Source: Acidobacteriaceae bacterium (lineage in GTDB: Bacteria; Acidobacteriota; Terriglobia; Terriglobales; Acidobacteriaceae). Taken from it: a stretch of 64,000 nucleotides of DNA. Every line of letters begins with the position of its first letter. Within the stretch, counting starts at the first letter, position 1. Under the pieces are notes generated by a model that did not search any database, was not told the origin of the DNA, and saw only the letters and a program-made list of their open reading frames with translations. The position numbers and the translations under genes were made by a program. This document shows, piece by piece, positions 25,355 to 35,212 of this stretch. The stretch covers positions 33,758-97,757 of the forward strand of contig PLHW01000008.1 of the NCBI GenBank assembly GCA_003139095.1, given 5' to 3'.

Positions 25355-25447
25355 GTCGATCCCCTCACCCATCCGCCGGAACCCCACGCGGAAACAAATC
25401 CTTGAAAGATAAGACGGGCGCTTGCGGCGCCCGCCTATTCGACTTAC

Positions 25448-26538
25448 TTAGTGCTTGAACGCGATATTCAGGCCCGTGGAAAGTTGAATGTCATTCTTCT
25501 TGGTTCCGAGCGGCGGATTGCTGACGTAGTTGTCGGAAAACGAATTCTGCCAGCCCAGCCACTTATTCAGCCTGGTCACAGTCCCGAAGTTAAACGACCC
25601 GTTGTACTGGCTCGTATCCTTGAGGTTGGGGTAAGACAAAACCCTGGATGATATCGGTGCTCTTGCCAATCTTATGCGTGAACGCATCGCCCACGGTGAT
25701 GGCGGCGAAGCTGTGCGATACCGCCGCCTCCGGCGTGCCCATCGTCGCCGGCGGCACCGGCGGCAAAACGTACGCGGAGTAACTCTCATGCGTGTAATTC
25801 ACACCGGCCAGGAAATCGAGAGTGGTGGTCGGAGTCTTGACGGCATGGTATCCAAGCCCGCCGCCGAGAATTGCCCGCAGGTCCAGGTTCTGGAGCGCAT
25901 CGCTGTAGAAGTCGGCATTCACAAATCCGAACCAGCGCGGCGCAAAGTCGTGATCGTAGCGCAGACCGCCGGCCGCGACGTTCGCCGTGGTGTGCGGCGA
26001 CGCAGTGGATAGATCGTTGGTCGCATAAGTCGTATTCGTGTAGAGGATAAGGTCGTCGTGCAATCCCTTGCGCGCCGCATTGAATGCGATGTTGAGATTC
26101 TTGGTTTGGCTGTTGCCGCGCGTCAGCGCAAAACCCAGGTTCAGCCCGCCCGCCCAGCCTTCCAGCGGACCGGGGTGCAGACTCTTTTCATACGCCGCCT
26201 GTTCCGCCGGGCTGCGCATCACCGTGACCGCCGACAAAGGCGCCTCGACCGGCGCAGTTTTCGTGGCCACAACCACATCGGCGCCGCTCGTAGTGACGGG
26301 GCCCACCGCAGTTTTGCCGCCCAGGGTGATGTTCAAATCGGCAGTCGAACTCAGGGATTGAATGGCATCGAACTTGATTGTCAGATCGCCCGCGTAATCG
26401 GTCTTCAGCACAAGCGTCTTGCCATCCGACTTTGTAATAGAACCGGTTAGACGGTCGCCATTTTTCAGCACAACCTGATCGGCGAACGACGGAATTGCCA
26501 ATAAAAAGCAAACAAATTACTGCCCATTGCCTATGCAC
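25448..26538 (-). pseudogene. DUF481 outer-membrane protein gene with two frameshifts
   Basis: Encodes a YdiY-type outer-membrane barrel. A GTG start at 26538 has AGGAGGAGTTCT and opens a signal peptide (VHRQWAVICLLF); near 26505-26515, in an A/T run, the reading continues one frame over as LLAIPSFADQVVLKNGDRLTG. The body (LEGWAGGLNLGFALTRGNSQTKNLNIAF...FTHKIGKSTDIIQGF) then shifts frame again near 25630-25642 into YPNLKDTSQYNGSFNFGTVTRLNKWLGW and ends NIAFKH, a normal barrel terminus. Both halves fit DUF481 once joined. Either this is a recent pseudogene or both shifts are small indel errors in the assembly; each sits at a short homopolymer. Confidence 0.8.
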
Positions 26539-26904
26539 AGAACTCCTCCTATTTTTCGCTAACGAATGAATTAACTTACATCGATAAATTGGGATATATC
26601 GACCCCCACGGCAGCAGGCGGAACTCTACCTGCAGAATCAGCGACGGGAACTCTGCTCACAAACGGGATTTGCGGGACCACGGGTTCCGCGGCAAACGCA
26701 GAGAACTACCCAGAGACTTACTCGGAGTTTCCCAATCTTATGGATTCGAGAAATTATATGGGCGGGAGCGCGGGTTTGTCATGCATCAATTCGGATTTGT
26801 CGTGCAAAAATGAATACGCAGAAGTGTAGGCCACGCGAAATTCAGACGCCGCATTCGTGAGGAAATTGTGCTGGCAGTTCAGGCCGCCCAGTTCGGGGCG
26901 CAGT
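26539..26904. other. intergenic region (366 bp)
   Basis: Lies between the DUF481 gene start and the end of tatA, both on the minus strand. It should contain the DUF481 promoter. No gene, RNA or repeat was recognised. Confidence 0.4.
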
Positions 26905-27123
26905 TCAGGCCTTCGTTTCCGTCTTGTTGTCGGTCTTTTCTTCCGGCTTGGCTTCGGGCTTGGTCTCCGCCTTGCCTTCGCCGTCCTTCATGCCCGCCTT
27001 CAGCGCGCGAATGCCCTCGCCAATTCCCTTCCCTAATTCCGGCAATTTCTTGGGGCCAAACACCAGCAACGCGATGAAGAAAATGATCAGCAGGTGCATT
27101 GGTTGAAACAAGCCTTCAAACAT
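26905..27123 (-). CDS. tatA: twin-arginine translocase subunit TatA/E
   Basis: 72 residues: a short periplasmic N-terminus, a transmembrane helix (PMHLLIIFFIALLVFGPKKLPELGK) with the hinge FGPKKLPELG, an amphipathic helix (GIGEGIRALKAGMKD) and a Lys/Glu-rich tail. TatA forms the pore of the Tat pathway exporting folded proteins. GGAGGCATT before the ATG at 27123 fixes the start; the frame extends upstream without a site. No tatB or tatC is adjacent, as is usual for scattered tat genes in this phylum. Confidence 0.92.
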   Translation of the reverse strand: MFEGLFQPMHLLIIFFIALLVFGPKKLPELGKGIGEGIRALKAGMKDGEGKAETKPEAKPEEKTDNKTETKA

Positions 27124-27427
27124 AATGCCTCCGAAGCGCGGCAGGTTGCGGAAGGTCCCAGCAACCCTGACGTTACGAGTGTAGCGCAAAGGTGGGCGCG
27201 AGTCTCCTCGATTGCCGAATTGGTCCTTTCTTGACCACGGAGTTCGACGCAAACGCGTGTCGCTCATGCCGAACTCCGGTAGTGAAAACAATCGGACGCA
27301 CCCGCCTCCGCTCGCACGCTTGGGCCGGGGCCAATTACCGACGTTACCTATCGGCCCTTAGGCCTCCGGATTATGTTGTCGATAGGGCATCGCCCGCCCC
27401 AAAAGCCCCATCTGGCTGGAGGTTCAC
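27124..27427. other. divergent intergenic region (304 bp)
   Basis: Separates tatA (minus) from the TPR gene (plus) and should hold both promoters. No gene or structured RNA recognised. Confidence 0.4.
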
Positions 27428-29032
27428 GTGACACGCAATTGGCTGACCTGGTTCTTCTTTCTGCTGTTCTCAGGCTCCCTGGCCGCCGAGCAGGTCCCCT
27501 CCAGCAAAGCGCCGTTCTCGGAGTTGTCGATCTCAGGCTCACCGGCGGCAGCCCAAGTTTCGTCCGTGCGGTCCTCCTCGCAAGTCTCATCCTCCGATTC
27601 ACCTGTCCCCAACCTCGGCATCGATGACGTATTTTTGTGGCTGGCCGGCGGCATTTCAAACGCGCGCATTGAGCGTCTCGCCAATCTCGGCGCTGGCCAG
27701 GTCCATCTCTCCTGTCACGTCACGCCAACTTGTGCGCGCACGCTCGAAAAGGCAGGCGCAGCGCCAACTTTGATTCACCAACTCGCCGGCGCCGGTTTGC
27801 AGGCTACAGTCCACCAGAATTCAAATCACCGCCCCGCCGAAAGCACAGCCTGCAATTGCGCGAGCGCCGAGGCGAACATTGCCGTGCTCGCGCACGCCGA
27901 TCAACTGAAGGCGGCAGAGACCAGCGTTCGCGACCTGCTGCGCAACCAACCCAAAGACTCCAGTTTGCTCTTTGTGCTGGGCGCGATTTTGCGCCGCCAG
28001 GAGCGCTTCGACGAGGCCCTCGACGCCTTCACCGATTCTCTCCACCTCAAGCCGAGTTTCCCCGAGACCCACAGCCAGCTTTCCTACCTCTTCTATCGCA
28101 CCGACGATTCCGACTACGCCCTGGCCGAGGCGCGCACCGCCCTCAGCATCGATCCGAAAAACGCCGAGGCCTATCGCTATCTGGGGCTCGCGCACTATGC
28201 TGGCGGCAATTACCAGGCAGCGCTTACTGCCTTCGACGAATCGCTGGAGCGCGAAGCCGACAACGCTGACGTCTATTTCGACATCGGCATCACGCAGCGC
28301 GACAAGGGAGATTTGCGGCGCGCGGCCATTGCCTATCGTCATGCCCTCGCGCTCCGCCCGGAATTCTGGCAGGCGCACAGTAATCTGGGCGTCGTGCTCC
28401 GCGATCAGGGCAAACTCGATGACGCCATCGCCGAATACCGCGCCGCGCTGCGCCTCAAGCCCGATGACGCAAGCGTTCGCAACAATCTGGGCAACACCCT
28501 CTGCGATAAGGAAGACTTCTCCGCCGCCATCGACGAATTTGCCGCCCTTTATCGCGACACTCCCGACTGGGAGGGCGGCCACAACTGCCTGGCACGAGCC
28601 TATATGTCCAGGCGCGATTATCCCGCGGCCATCCGTGAATTGCGCGCGGCCATCGCCGCCAATCCGGCGGGCGCGGCCGAATACCGCGTGCTCGGCCAGG
28701 CGCTTTTGCTCACCGGCCAGGATCGCGAAGCCGTCGAAATCCTGCGCAAGGCGGTGGAATTGAATCCGGGATCGGCGCTCGCCCACCATTATCTTGGCAC
28801 CGCGCTCGTCAATACGCAGGACCTGCCGGGCGCGGAAAGAGAATTGCGCGAAGCCCTGCGCCTGGAGCCGACCGCCGAGAATCACTATTCGCTGGCGGCC
28901 TGCCTGATGGCGCTCAATCGCTATGAGGAGGCACTCGGCGAACTGGAAACTGCCTCGCGGCTTGATCCCAAACAGAACCTGTACCGCGCGCGCATGCAGG
29001 AAGCTGCACGCATGGTCACCACTTCCAAGTAG
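27428..29032 (+). CDS. exported TPR-repeat protein
   Basis: 534 residues with signal peptide MTRNWLTWFFFLLFSGSLAAEQ. A Ser-rich stretch follows, then a helical N-domain with three cysteines (HVTPTCART, STACNCASAE), then about ten TPR repeats from residue 150 to the end (HADQLKAAETSVRDLLRNQPKDSSLLFVLGAILRRQERFDEALDAF and successors). Periplasmic scaffold role by inference; no catalytic domain. The GTG start has GGAGG six bases upstream. An independent unit, divergent from tatA. Confidence 0.85.
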   Translation: MTRNWLTWFFFLLFSGSLAAEQVPSSKAPFSELSISGSPAAAQVSSVRSSSQVSSSDSPVPNLGIDDVFLWLAGGISNARIERLANLGAGQVHLSCHVTPTCARTLEKAGAAPTLIHQLAGAGLQATVHQNSNHRPAESTACNCASAEANIAVLAHADQLKAAETSVRDLLRNQPKDSSLLFVLGAILRRQERFDEALDAFTDSLHLKPSFPETHSQLSYLFYRTDDSDYALAEARTALSIDPKNAEAYRYLGLAHYAGGNYQAALTAFDESLEREADNADVYFDIGITQRDKGDLRRAAIAYRHALALRPEFWQAHSNLGVVLRDQGKLDDAIAEYRAALRLKPDDASVRNNLGNTLCDKEDFSAAIDEFAALYRDTPDWEGGHNCLARAYMSRRDYPAAIRELRAAIAANPAGAAEYRVLGQALLLTGQDREAVEILRKAVELNPGSALAHHYLGTALVNTQDLPGAERELREALRLEPTAENHYSLAACLMALNRYEEALGELETASRLDPKQNLYRARMQEAARMVTTSK

Positions 29033-29177
29033 CGATTGTCGAAGCAGCGATTGCGACTAGTCATTGCACCTAAGTAACCTGCGACGCGCTCGGGAGTGAA
29101 CTCTCGTACTTCGCCGACGGTCGCGAAGAAACTTAAAATGAGTTGAGGCTGAGCTTGCTCTGCCGATTGAAATAACC

Positions 29178-29843
29178 ATGGAAAGCACAGGGGTTAAGCA
29201 AGCTCGAGAGATTTTTCTCAATCCGGATGCCGCCACCGCGGCGGCATCGTTGAACGCGGCTATGGGCTCGGCTTCTGCCGCGCCTCTATCTTCATCAGTG
29301 CCCGGCCTGGCCTCGGCGCCTGCTCCGGAGCTTCCACTTCCTCGCACCGGCAAAGGTCACAGTGTGGGCTATGGCATGCCCTGTTCCCAGTGCCGCGCCT
29401 ACTATCCCGCCGATATGGACGCCTGCCCCATCTGTCAGTCAACCGTGCGCGTCTCGCCCGGGAACGCCGATTCCCTCACCCCCACGCCTGCGTCTCGCCA
29501 GCCCGATCCCTCGAAGGTCCTCGCCGAAGAGACCGAGCGCCTCCGCCAACTCAAGGCGCAGATCTATGCCTCTCACCCTCAGGTGCCGGCCACGATCATT
29601 CGTTGCGCGCTGGGCCAGAATCATAGCGGCGAGGTTGAGCCCGCGGCCGTCTGCCACAGTTGCTACGACGATCTCCGCCAAAAAGCCGACCGCATGGAAG
29701 CCGCTCTCCACTTCGAAGTGAAGGACGCCGGGAAAATTGTCTATGACGCCGTATGGGCCGACACTTCGGATCCCAACAAAACTTACCTGAATGCCGCCGG
29801 CGCCCTGCTTGCCGAGTTGCGCAAGCGCGCCAGGATCGAGTAA
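29178..29843 (+). CDS. zinc-ribbon hypothetical protein
   Basis: 221 residues. After an Ala/Ser/Pro-rich leader comes a rubredoxin-like zinc ribbon, PCSQCRAYYPADMDACPIC (two CxxC knuckles), then a helix (LAEETERLRQLKAQIYASHPQ) and a second possible metal site (IRCALGQNHSG...VCHSCYDDL), ending in a helical tail. No membrane segment. Not a family I can name. AACC before the ATG is weak, but the frame is long and the cysteine pairs argue for a real gene. Confidence 0.65.
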   Translation: MESTGVKQAREIFLNPDAATAAASLNAAMGSASAAPLSSSVPGLASAPAPELPLPRTGKGHSVGYGMPCSQCRAYYPADMDACPICQSTVRVSPGNADSLTPTPASRQPDPSKVLAEETERLRQLKAQIYASHPQVPATIIRCALGQNHSGEVEPAAVCHSCYDDLRQKADRMEAALHFEVKDAGKIVYDAVWADTSDPNKTYLNAAGALLAELRKRARIE

Positions 29844-30030
29844 CTCGAGGGCCAGATCCCGGTTTCCTGCTGGCCGCTCTCATTTCGTCCCCATCCGAGA
29901 AATCGCGTCTCGAATCGGCAAATTGCGTTTGACCGCAAGATTCGGATAGTCCGTGCGCCCGCGATATCCTACTGTTGTCCGCATGGCAACCAATGCGATA
30001 CTTTCCCGGCAGGCAACCGTCGAATCCAAC

Positions 30031-31110
30031 ATGAAGGCCACTTCCCATCTGACCGAAACGCGGCGCTGGCAGGCCGTAATCGAGCGTGACCGCTCGCTCG
30101 ATGGCGCGTTTGTTTTTGCCGTTTCCAGCACCGGCGTTTTCTGCCGGCCATCGTGCCCGGCACGCCGGCCTCGGCGCGAGAACGTAGCGTTCTTCGAGCA
30201 CGCAACCGCCGCCGAGAAGGCCGGCTATCGCGCCTGCCTGCGCTGCCGGCCCAAGGCCGTCGACGGCAATCCGCAGTCCACGCTGGTGCGCGCCATTTGC
30301 CGCTACATCGAGCAGCACGTTGTCGATCAGCAGGTCGAGGAGCGCCTCACGCTCAATTTGCTGGCCCGCCAATTTCGGCGCAGCCCATTTCACCTTCAGC
30401 GCACCTTCAAGGCCGCGCTCGGCGTCTCGCCCAAGGCCTACATTGACGCCTGCCGCCTCCGCCGCGTCAAGCAGAATCTCCAGGCCGGGCACGACGTGAC
30501 CACCTCTCTTTACGCGGCCGGATACGGCTCCAGCAGCCGCCTCTACGAGCGCACCTCCGCTCAACTCGGCATGACGCCAGAAAAATATCGCCGCGGCGCG
30601 ATGGCTGCCGTCGTTCGCTTCACCATCGCGCCTTCACCGCTCGGACGCATGCTGATCGCCGCCACCGACAAAGGCATTTGCGCCATCCAATTCGCCGATT
30701 CCGATCGCGAGTTGCATCAGGGATTGATGCGCGAGTTCCCCTTCGCCGTCCGCCGCCGCGACGATGCCGCGCTCGGCCCGTGGCGCGTCGGCCTCGACCG
30801 CCTGATCGATGGCCAGGATTCGCATCCCTCGCTCCCGCTCGATATTCGCGCTACCGCGTTTCAGCGCCGCGTCTGGGAGCATCTACAACGCATCCCCCGC
30901 GGAGAAACGCAGTCCTACAGCGCAGTCGCAAAAAAACTCGGCATGCCGAAGGCGACGCGCGCGGTAGCCCGCGCCTGTGCGACAAATCCAGTAGCGATCG
31001 CCATTCCATGTCACCGAGTAGTTCGCGAAGATGGCGAACTTGGCGGCTACCGCTGGGGCATCGAGCGCAAGGAGCAGTTGCTCGCCATGGAAAAACAAGC
31101 CGGGGCCTGA
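30031..31110 (+). CDS. ada: bifunctional DNA repair methyltransferase and transcriptional activator Ada
   Basis: Repairs methylphosphotriesters and O6-methylguanine, and activates its regulon once self-methylated. With the start at 30031 the zinc-site cysteines fall at 38, 42, 69 and 72, exactly as in E. coli Ada, which decides against the upstream starts 29953 and 29983. An AraC-type DNA-binding domain follows (LNLLARQFRRSPFHLQRTFKAALGVSPKAYI...ERTSAQLGMTPEKYRRG). The C-terminal O6-methylguanine methyltransferase has AIPCHRVV with acceptor Cys327. 359 residues, all three modules intact. Autoregulation is expected from the family. Confidence 0.95.
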   Translation: MKATSHLTETRRWQAVIERDRSLDGAFVFAVSSTGVFCRPSCPARRPRRENVAFFEHATAAEKAGYRACLRCRPKAVDGNPQSTLVRAICRYIEQHVVDQQVEERLTLNLLARQFRRSPFHLQRTFKAALGVSPKAYIDACRLRRVKQNLQAGHDVTTSLYAAGYGSSSRLYERTSAQLGMTPEKYRRGAMAAVVRFTIAPSPLGRMLIAATDKGICAIQFADSDRELHQGLMREFPFAVRRRDDAALGPWRVGLDRLIDGQDSHPSLPLDIRATAFQRRVWEHLQRIPRGETQSYSAVAKKLGMPKATRAVARACATNPVAIAIPCHRVVREDGELGGYRWGIERKEQLLAMEKQAGA

Positions 31111-31160
31111 GCCATTCGGAAAAGACGCTTCTATCTCATTGAAAAATAAATATCTTACGG

Positions 31161-31249
31161 CTAAGTCCTTATTTTTCAAAGATCACAAGTGGATCTTAGT
31201 TAAGTTATTGATTCTAAACGAGACGCTAAGTCCTTATTCCTCAAAGATC
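31161..31249. repeat. 24-bp direct repeat pair, intergenic
   Basis: Two copies of CTAAGTCCTTATTnnTCAAAGATC (31161-31184 and 31226-31249) differ in two bases and lie 41 bases apart in the 254-base gap after ada. The motif resembles the CTAAGTCTTTGACTTCAAAGGACC segment of the duplicated repeat at 52391-52687, so it belongs to a dispersed family. Confidence 0.75.
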
Positions 31250-31364
31250 TAGCGGGAACTTCCTGCTAACTAACTAATTCCAAAAGAACGACTAAGGGGA
31301 CATATATTACTAGATGGTAAATAGCAATCTGATCGCGCCGATCACGCCCGGTTCGACCCGCGAC

Positions 31365-33890
31365 TCACTTCGCCAGCACATCGTACTTCTTCCGAGCTTC
31401 TTCGAATATCGTCAGCACCGACTGTTTCTCCCGATCCGTATTCCATGAGGTATTCGTCCGCGCCGCTGCTATCAGCCTCTCGACCCAAGCCACAAAGTAC
31501 GCCGCATCCGCCGGACTCCGCAGCGGCACTCCCGCCACATTCACATAGATCGGGCTCGTAGTCGCGTAGGGATAGAGATCGAGAATCGGATATTCCGCCC
31601 TGTCGCTAAAGGCGCGCAGCACGCACCAGCCGCTGGTTTCGAGAGGAAGCGAGCCATCGACATGCGCAGAGGTGCGCTCGGCGTCGAGTTTCAGTTCCTG
31701 CGCGACCTTTCCGTTGCAGACAATCTGGAGATGCTCGACCGCGACGATCGAGAATAGTTCCGCAGAGAAATGCACGTCCTCCTTCCTTTCCAACTTCACT
31801 TCGCCGCCAATTGCCTGTCCACCCAGCGAAAATCGCAGCAGCGGCCCATTCGTCGCAAACGTGCGCCCAGCCTTGATCGCCGCGAGCCATGGCTCGATCC
31901 TGATCGCTTCGTTCGGCGGCCCTGGAACCTCCGCATACACGCGGTTCAGCCCAACCGGACCGCGGACAGAAGCGTAATTCGCCATGAAGTCCGTGCCCGC
32001 CGCCGTCGGCAGATGAAAGCCGCAATTCAATAGCTTGTACCAGACCTCGGCCGTCGCCTTATGTTCGGAGAAGCCCAGCACCTCGATGTAATCCACCTTG
32101 CCGAGTGCCGCGTCAACCGGCAACTCATCCGTCAGCGATTGGTCCTTCGCGGGGTCCGGAAAAGTATCGAACGGGTGCACATACCCGACCAAAGCCCCCT
32201 GTTCATGCGCCATGTCCGCTATGTTCGCGTTCGTCGGGTACAAGCTCGCCGCCGCGGTATTGGGGTAAGCCGCATATCCCGGCAGCAAGAAGTTGCCCGT
32301 CAGATTCAGCAGCCCCAGATGCCCCCAGTAACTCGTGTGGTATTCCTGACCGTGAAAGAGTAACTGTCCATTCGTCGAGGCGGGATCGATATTTCGCGAG
32401 AAATAGGAGATATCCGGGATGCGCTGTTCCTTGTTCACAATCAGGTCTTCAACGACAGAAACATCCTCGGCCGCCGCCTGCTCCACCAGATGCTTCGGCG
32501 TATTCCGGTAGGCCCCGGCATAGTTCATGTGTACATGCACATCGCCGCTGACCCATTTTGACGCGCGGTTTGCGAGGCTGACAATCGGCGTCATCTGCAC
32601 CGTCAGCGCCGCGGCCTGACCTGCCCTCACCTCGACCTTGCGCCGCTCAAAATGGTTCTCGAACCCGCGCATCACATCCACTTCAGCTTCTCCGGCGGGC
32701 ACCGTCATCTCCGACTCGCCTGCCGTATCAAAGTAGTGCGCCTCAAACGGACGCTCAGCGCGGTCGAAGCTGTCGTCGGCATGCATCCACGCGTCGTCCG
32801 GCGCATACGCGCGCCCGTCGGCCGCAGTCACCGAGACCCGCGCCGCCACTGCCCTTCCCTGCCCGTCCACAACCTTCAGCGAGATCAGTCCTACCTGACC
32901 CGTGTACTGTCGTTCGCGGGCATCAACCTCGGTCTCTTCGCCTCCCGGAATCGTCTGCACCCACAGCGACGTGTTCCCGCCGCGATTCGAAATGAACGCG
33001 ATCTTCGTCCCATCCGGCGACCACCGTGGATTTGTATTGTCGTAATCGCCGTAGGAAATTGGAAACGCATCGCCCCCGTCCGCCGGCATCAGCCAGAGCT
33101 GGTGCCACGCCCGCCCCAGATACGACGCATACACCATTCGCTTGCCGTCCGGCGAAAAATCCGGCCGCGTCTTCCAGTTCGTCTCTTCATAGTGAATCTC
33201 GCGCGCCTCCGCCCCCGGTTCCGCCTTCATCCGCCAGAACCCGCCCGTGCCATAAATATGCCCGCGATTGGAGATGAACAATATTTCCGCCCCATCCTTC
33301 GTCCATACCGGACTGATCTCATGATCCGCTGGGCTGTAGTAATAACGTGGCAGATCACTTATATGCTCGCTGATAAGTTGTCGCACGTCACTTATCAGGC
33401 CGTCGGCGAAGTTACCAATAAAGATGTGGAAGTGCCCCTTATACGATGTCGAGACAAATGCAATCTGTCTCCCGTCCGGAGAGAATCGCGGCTCCACATT
33501 CACCGCGCCACCAGAAGTCATTTGTTGCGTGCGCCCGCTCGCAACCTCCAGAGACCACAACTCCACCGCATCGCGCGCATACCGCGCGAAGACGATCCAG
33601 CGGCCGTCGCCAGACCAATCCGGCTGGTAGTCATAGCCCGGGCCGCCAGTCAACTGCTTTGTCGTTGTGCTGCCGAACTCCTGTCTCCACAGCGAGCCTC
33701 CCATCGAGTAAACAAGGCTCTTCGAATCCGGCGACCAGGCCACCGCGCTGGGGCCGGTCGTCAATTGCGGCAGGTACATTTCCCGGAAGTAATACGGATG
33801 CGGCAAATCGATTTGTTTGAGCACAGGTTCGCGCTGCCCCAGACACGCAACTGGGAAAGCGACTAACAGCCAAAGCCAACGAATTGTCAT
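31365..33890 (-). CDS. exported PD40 beta-propeller / PHP (CehA-McbA-like) metallohydrolase
   Basis: 841 residues with signal peptide MTIRWLWLLVAFPVACLG. The N-terminal half is a TolB-like propeller with PD40 repeats (AWSPDSKSLVY, RFSPDGRQIAF, DFSPDGKRMVY, RWSPDGTKIAF). The C-terminal half is a PHP-type domain of the CehA/McbA kind, with DVHVHMNYAG (first metal motif), GQEYHTSYWGH, GYVHPFDTF and AAGTDFMANY. It may hydrolyse an ester or carbamate, or an oligopeptide held by the propeller; substrate unknown. The ATG at 33890 overlaps the stop of the upstream permease gene by four bases (ATGA), so an early start at 33917 is unlikely and the two proteins are translationally coupled. Confidence 0.85.
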   Translation of the reverse strand: MTIRWLWLLVAFPVACLGQREPVLKQIDLPHPYYFREMYLPQLTTGPSAVAWSPDSKSLVYSMGGSLWRQEFGSTTTKQLTGGPGYDYQPDWSGDGRWIVFARYARDAVELWSLEVASGRTQQMTSGGAVNVEPRFSPDGRQIAFVSTSYKGHFHIFIGNFADGLISDVRQLISEHISDLPRYYYSPADHEISPVWTKDGAEILFISNRGHIYGTGGFWRMKAEPGAEAREIHYEETNWKTRPDFSPDGKRMVYASYLGRAWHQLWLMPADGGDAFPISYGDYDNTNPRWSPDGTKIAFISNRGGNTSLWVQTIPGGEETEVDARERQYTGQVGLISLKVVDGQGRAVAARVSVTAADGRAYAPDDAWMHADDSFDRAERPFEAHYFDTAGESEMTVPAGEAEVDVMRGFENHFERRKVEVRAGQAAALTVQMTPIVSLANRASKWVSGDVHVHMNYAGAYRNTPKHLVEQAAAEDVSVVEDLIVNKEQRIPDISYFSRNIDPASTNGQLLFHGQEYHTSYWGHLGLLNLTGNFLLPGYAAYPNTAAASLYPTNANIADMAHEQGALVGYVHPFDTFPDPAKDQSLTDELPVDAALGKVDYIEVLGFSEHKATAEVWYKLLNCGFHLPTAAGTDFMANYASVRGPVGLNRVYAEVPGPPNEAIRIEPWLAAIKAGRTFATNGPLLRFSLGGQAIGGEVKLERKEDVHFSAELFSIVAVEHLQIVCNGKVAQELKLDAERTSAHVDGSLPLETSGWCVLRAFSDRAEYPILDLYPYATTSPIYVNVAGVPLRSPADAAYFVAWVERLIAAARTNTSWNTDREKQSVLTIFEEARKKYDVLAK

Positions 33891-35212
33891 GCTGCAACTC
33901 CATCCCGCCGCGCCCACAACCAGTTCAGCAGCGCCGCCGCCACCGTAACTCCCAGAATAAGAGACTTACTTAGGTCCGCCTGCGTCAGCAGCCCCAGGCA
34001 GATGAGCACACCTAACACCGCCCATAACGGGCCGAGCGGCAGGTAAAATCCCGGGGACCGAAGGCCAGGCGTGAACGCCTCGGCCTGCGGCAACATTGGT
34101 TTTTTCCGCAAAGCGATCAAGGCCGCGCAAACCACTCCGTAATAAAACAGCCGCGCCACCACTGAGAGCGTCACATTCCAGGCAAAGCTTCCCGCCAAAG
34201 CCAATCCCCAGACAGCGGTGGCAAAGAAGACGATCGAAAACCAGGGCGTGTGGAATCGCCGGCTCACCGCGGCGAAAACGCGTGGCAGGTCGCCTCCTTC
34301 GGCCAGCGCGAACGTCACCCGCGGCATCCCCAGCAGCTTGGCGCTCAAGTAGCCATAGACGGAAATGAGCGCGCCAATTGCCACCAGCGCCGCCCCGCGA
34401 TTTCCCATGGTCACGCGCGCAACCTCCGCCAGCGGGCGATCGCTGGTGGCGCTGGGACCAAGCACTCCCACCACCACCCACTGCACCAGCGCATAAAGAG
34501 CCGTGCAGGTGACGAGCGTAACAAACAAAGCAAACGCCGTGTCGCGTGCGGGATTTTTCGCCTCGCCGCTGGGCGCCAGCGCGGATTCAAATCCCCCATA
34601 GGCGAAGATGAGCAGGAAAATTGCCTTCATCCAGGCATGCGCGGGGAAGGAATGCGGACCAATCCACGGCGTCGGATGAAACAGCGTGAGCGCGCCTCCG
34701 GCGAGCACCACCATCAGCAAAGGCAGAATTTTCGCCACCGTGAACACGTTGCTCACCATCGCTCCCTGCCGCGCGCCACGCGTATTAATAAAAGCCAGGA
34801 ACCACACCAGCGCTGTCAGAATCAGGAATCGCGGCCACGGCTCTTTCGCGCGCGGCACAAATTCGGCCAAATAAATTACGAACAGATTGGCATTGGCTGC
34901 CGGCGCCGCGGTCTGCGACAAGTAAAGCGTCCAGGCCACCATGATTCCGATCAGCCGGCCAAACGCGGTACGCGCGTAGAGGTACGGTCCTCCGGCCTCC
35001 GAGAATTGCGATGCCACCTCCGCAAAGCAGCCCATGATGATGGCCATGGCAGCGCCCGCGATCAGCACCGCGATCGTGCTCCGCGTACCCAGGTAACCGG
35101 CCACCGTGGCCGGCAGACCGAAGATGCCGCTGCCGATCACCGAGTTCACCGCCAGCGCGGCCAGACTCCAACGGCCCAAGGCGCGCACCAGGCCCGTTCG
35201 CGACGAAGTCAT
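33887..35212 (-). CDS. APC-family amino acid/amine permease
   Basis: Inner-membrane transporter of 441 residues with about twelve hydrophobic helices. The APC signature is near the N-terminus (LAALAVNSVIGSGIFGLPATVA, with the unwound GSGIFG of helix 1), and the FAYGGFESALAPSGEAKNPARD motif of helix 6 is present. The substrate cannot be read from sequence. It shares an ATGA overlap with the exported propeller hydrolase downstream, which suggests uptake of a product released by that enzyme. The ATG at 35212 has no strong site; GGTTCCGA precedes it. Confidence 0.9.
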   Translation of the reverse strand: MTSSRTGLVRALGRWSLAALAVNSVIGSGIFGLPATVAGYLGTRSTIAVLIAGAAMAIIMGCFAEVASQFSEAGGPYLYARTAFGRLIGIMVAWTLYLSQTAAPAANANLFVIYLAEFVPRAKEPWPRFLILTALVWFLAFINTRGARQGAMVSNVFTVAKILPLLMVVLAGGALTLFHPTPWIGPHSFPAHAWMKAIFLLIFAYGGFESALAPSGEAKNPARDTAFALFVTLVTCTALYALVQWVVVGVLGPSATSDRPLAEVARVTMGNRGAALVAIGALISVYGYLSAKLLGMPRVTFALAEGGDLPRVFAAVSRRFHTPWFSIVFFATAVWGLALAGSFAWNVTLSVVARLFYYGVVCAALIALRKKPMLPQAEAFTPGLRSPGFYLPLGPLWAVLGVLICLGLLTQADLSKSLILGVTVAAALLNWLWARRDGVAA

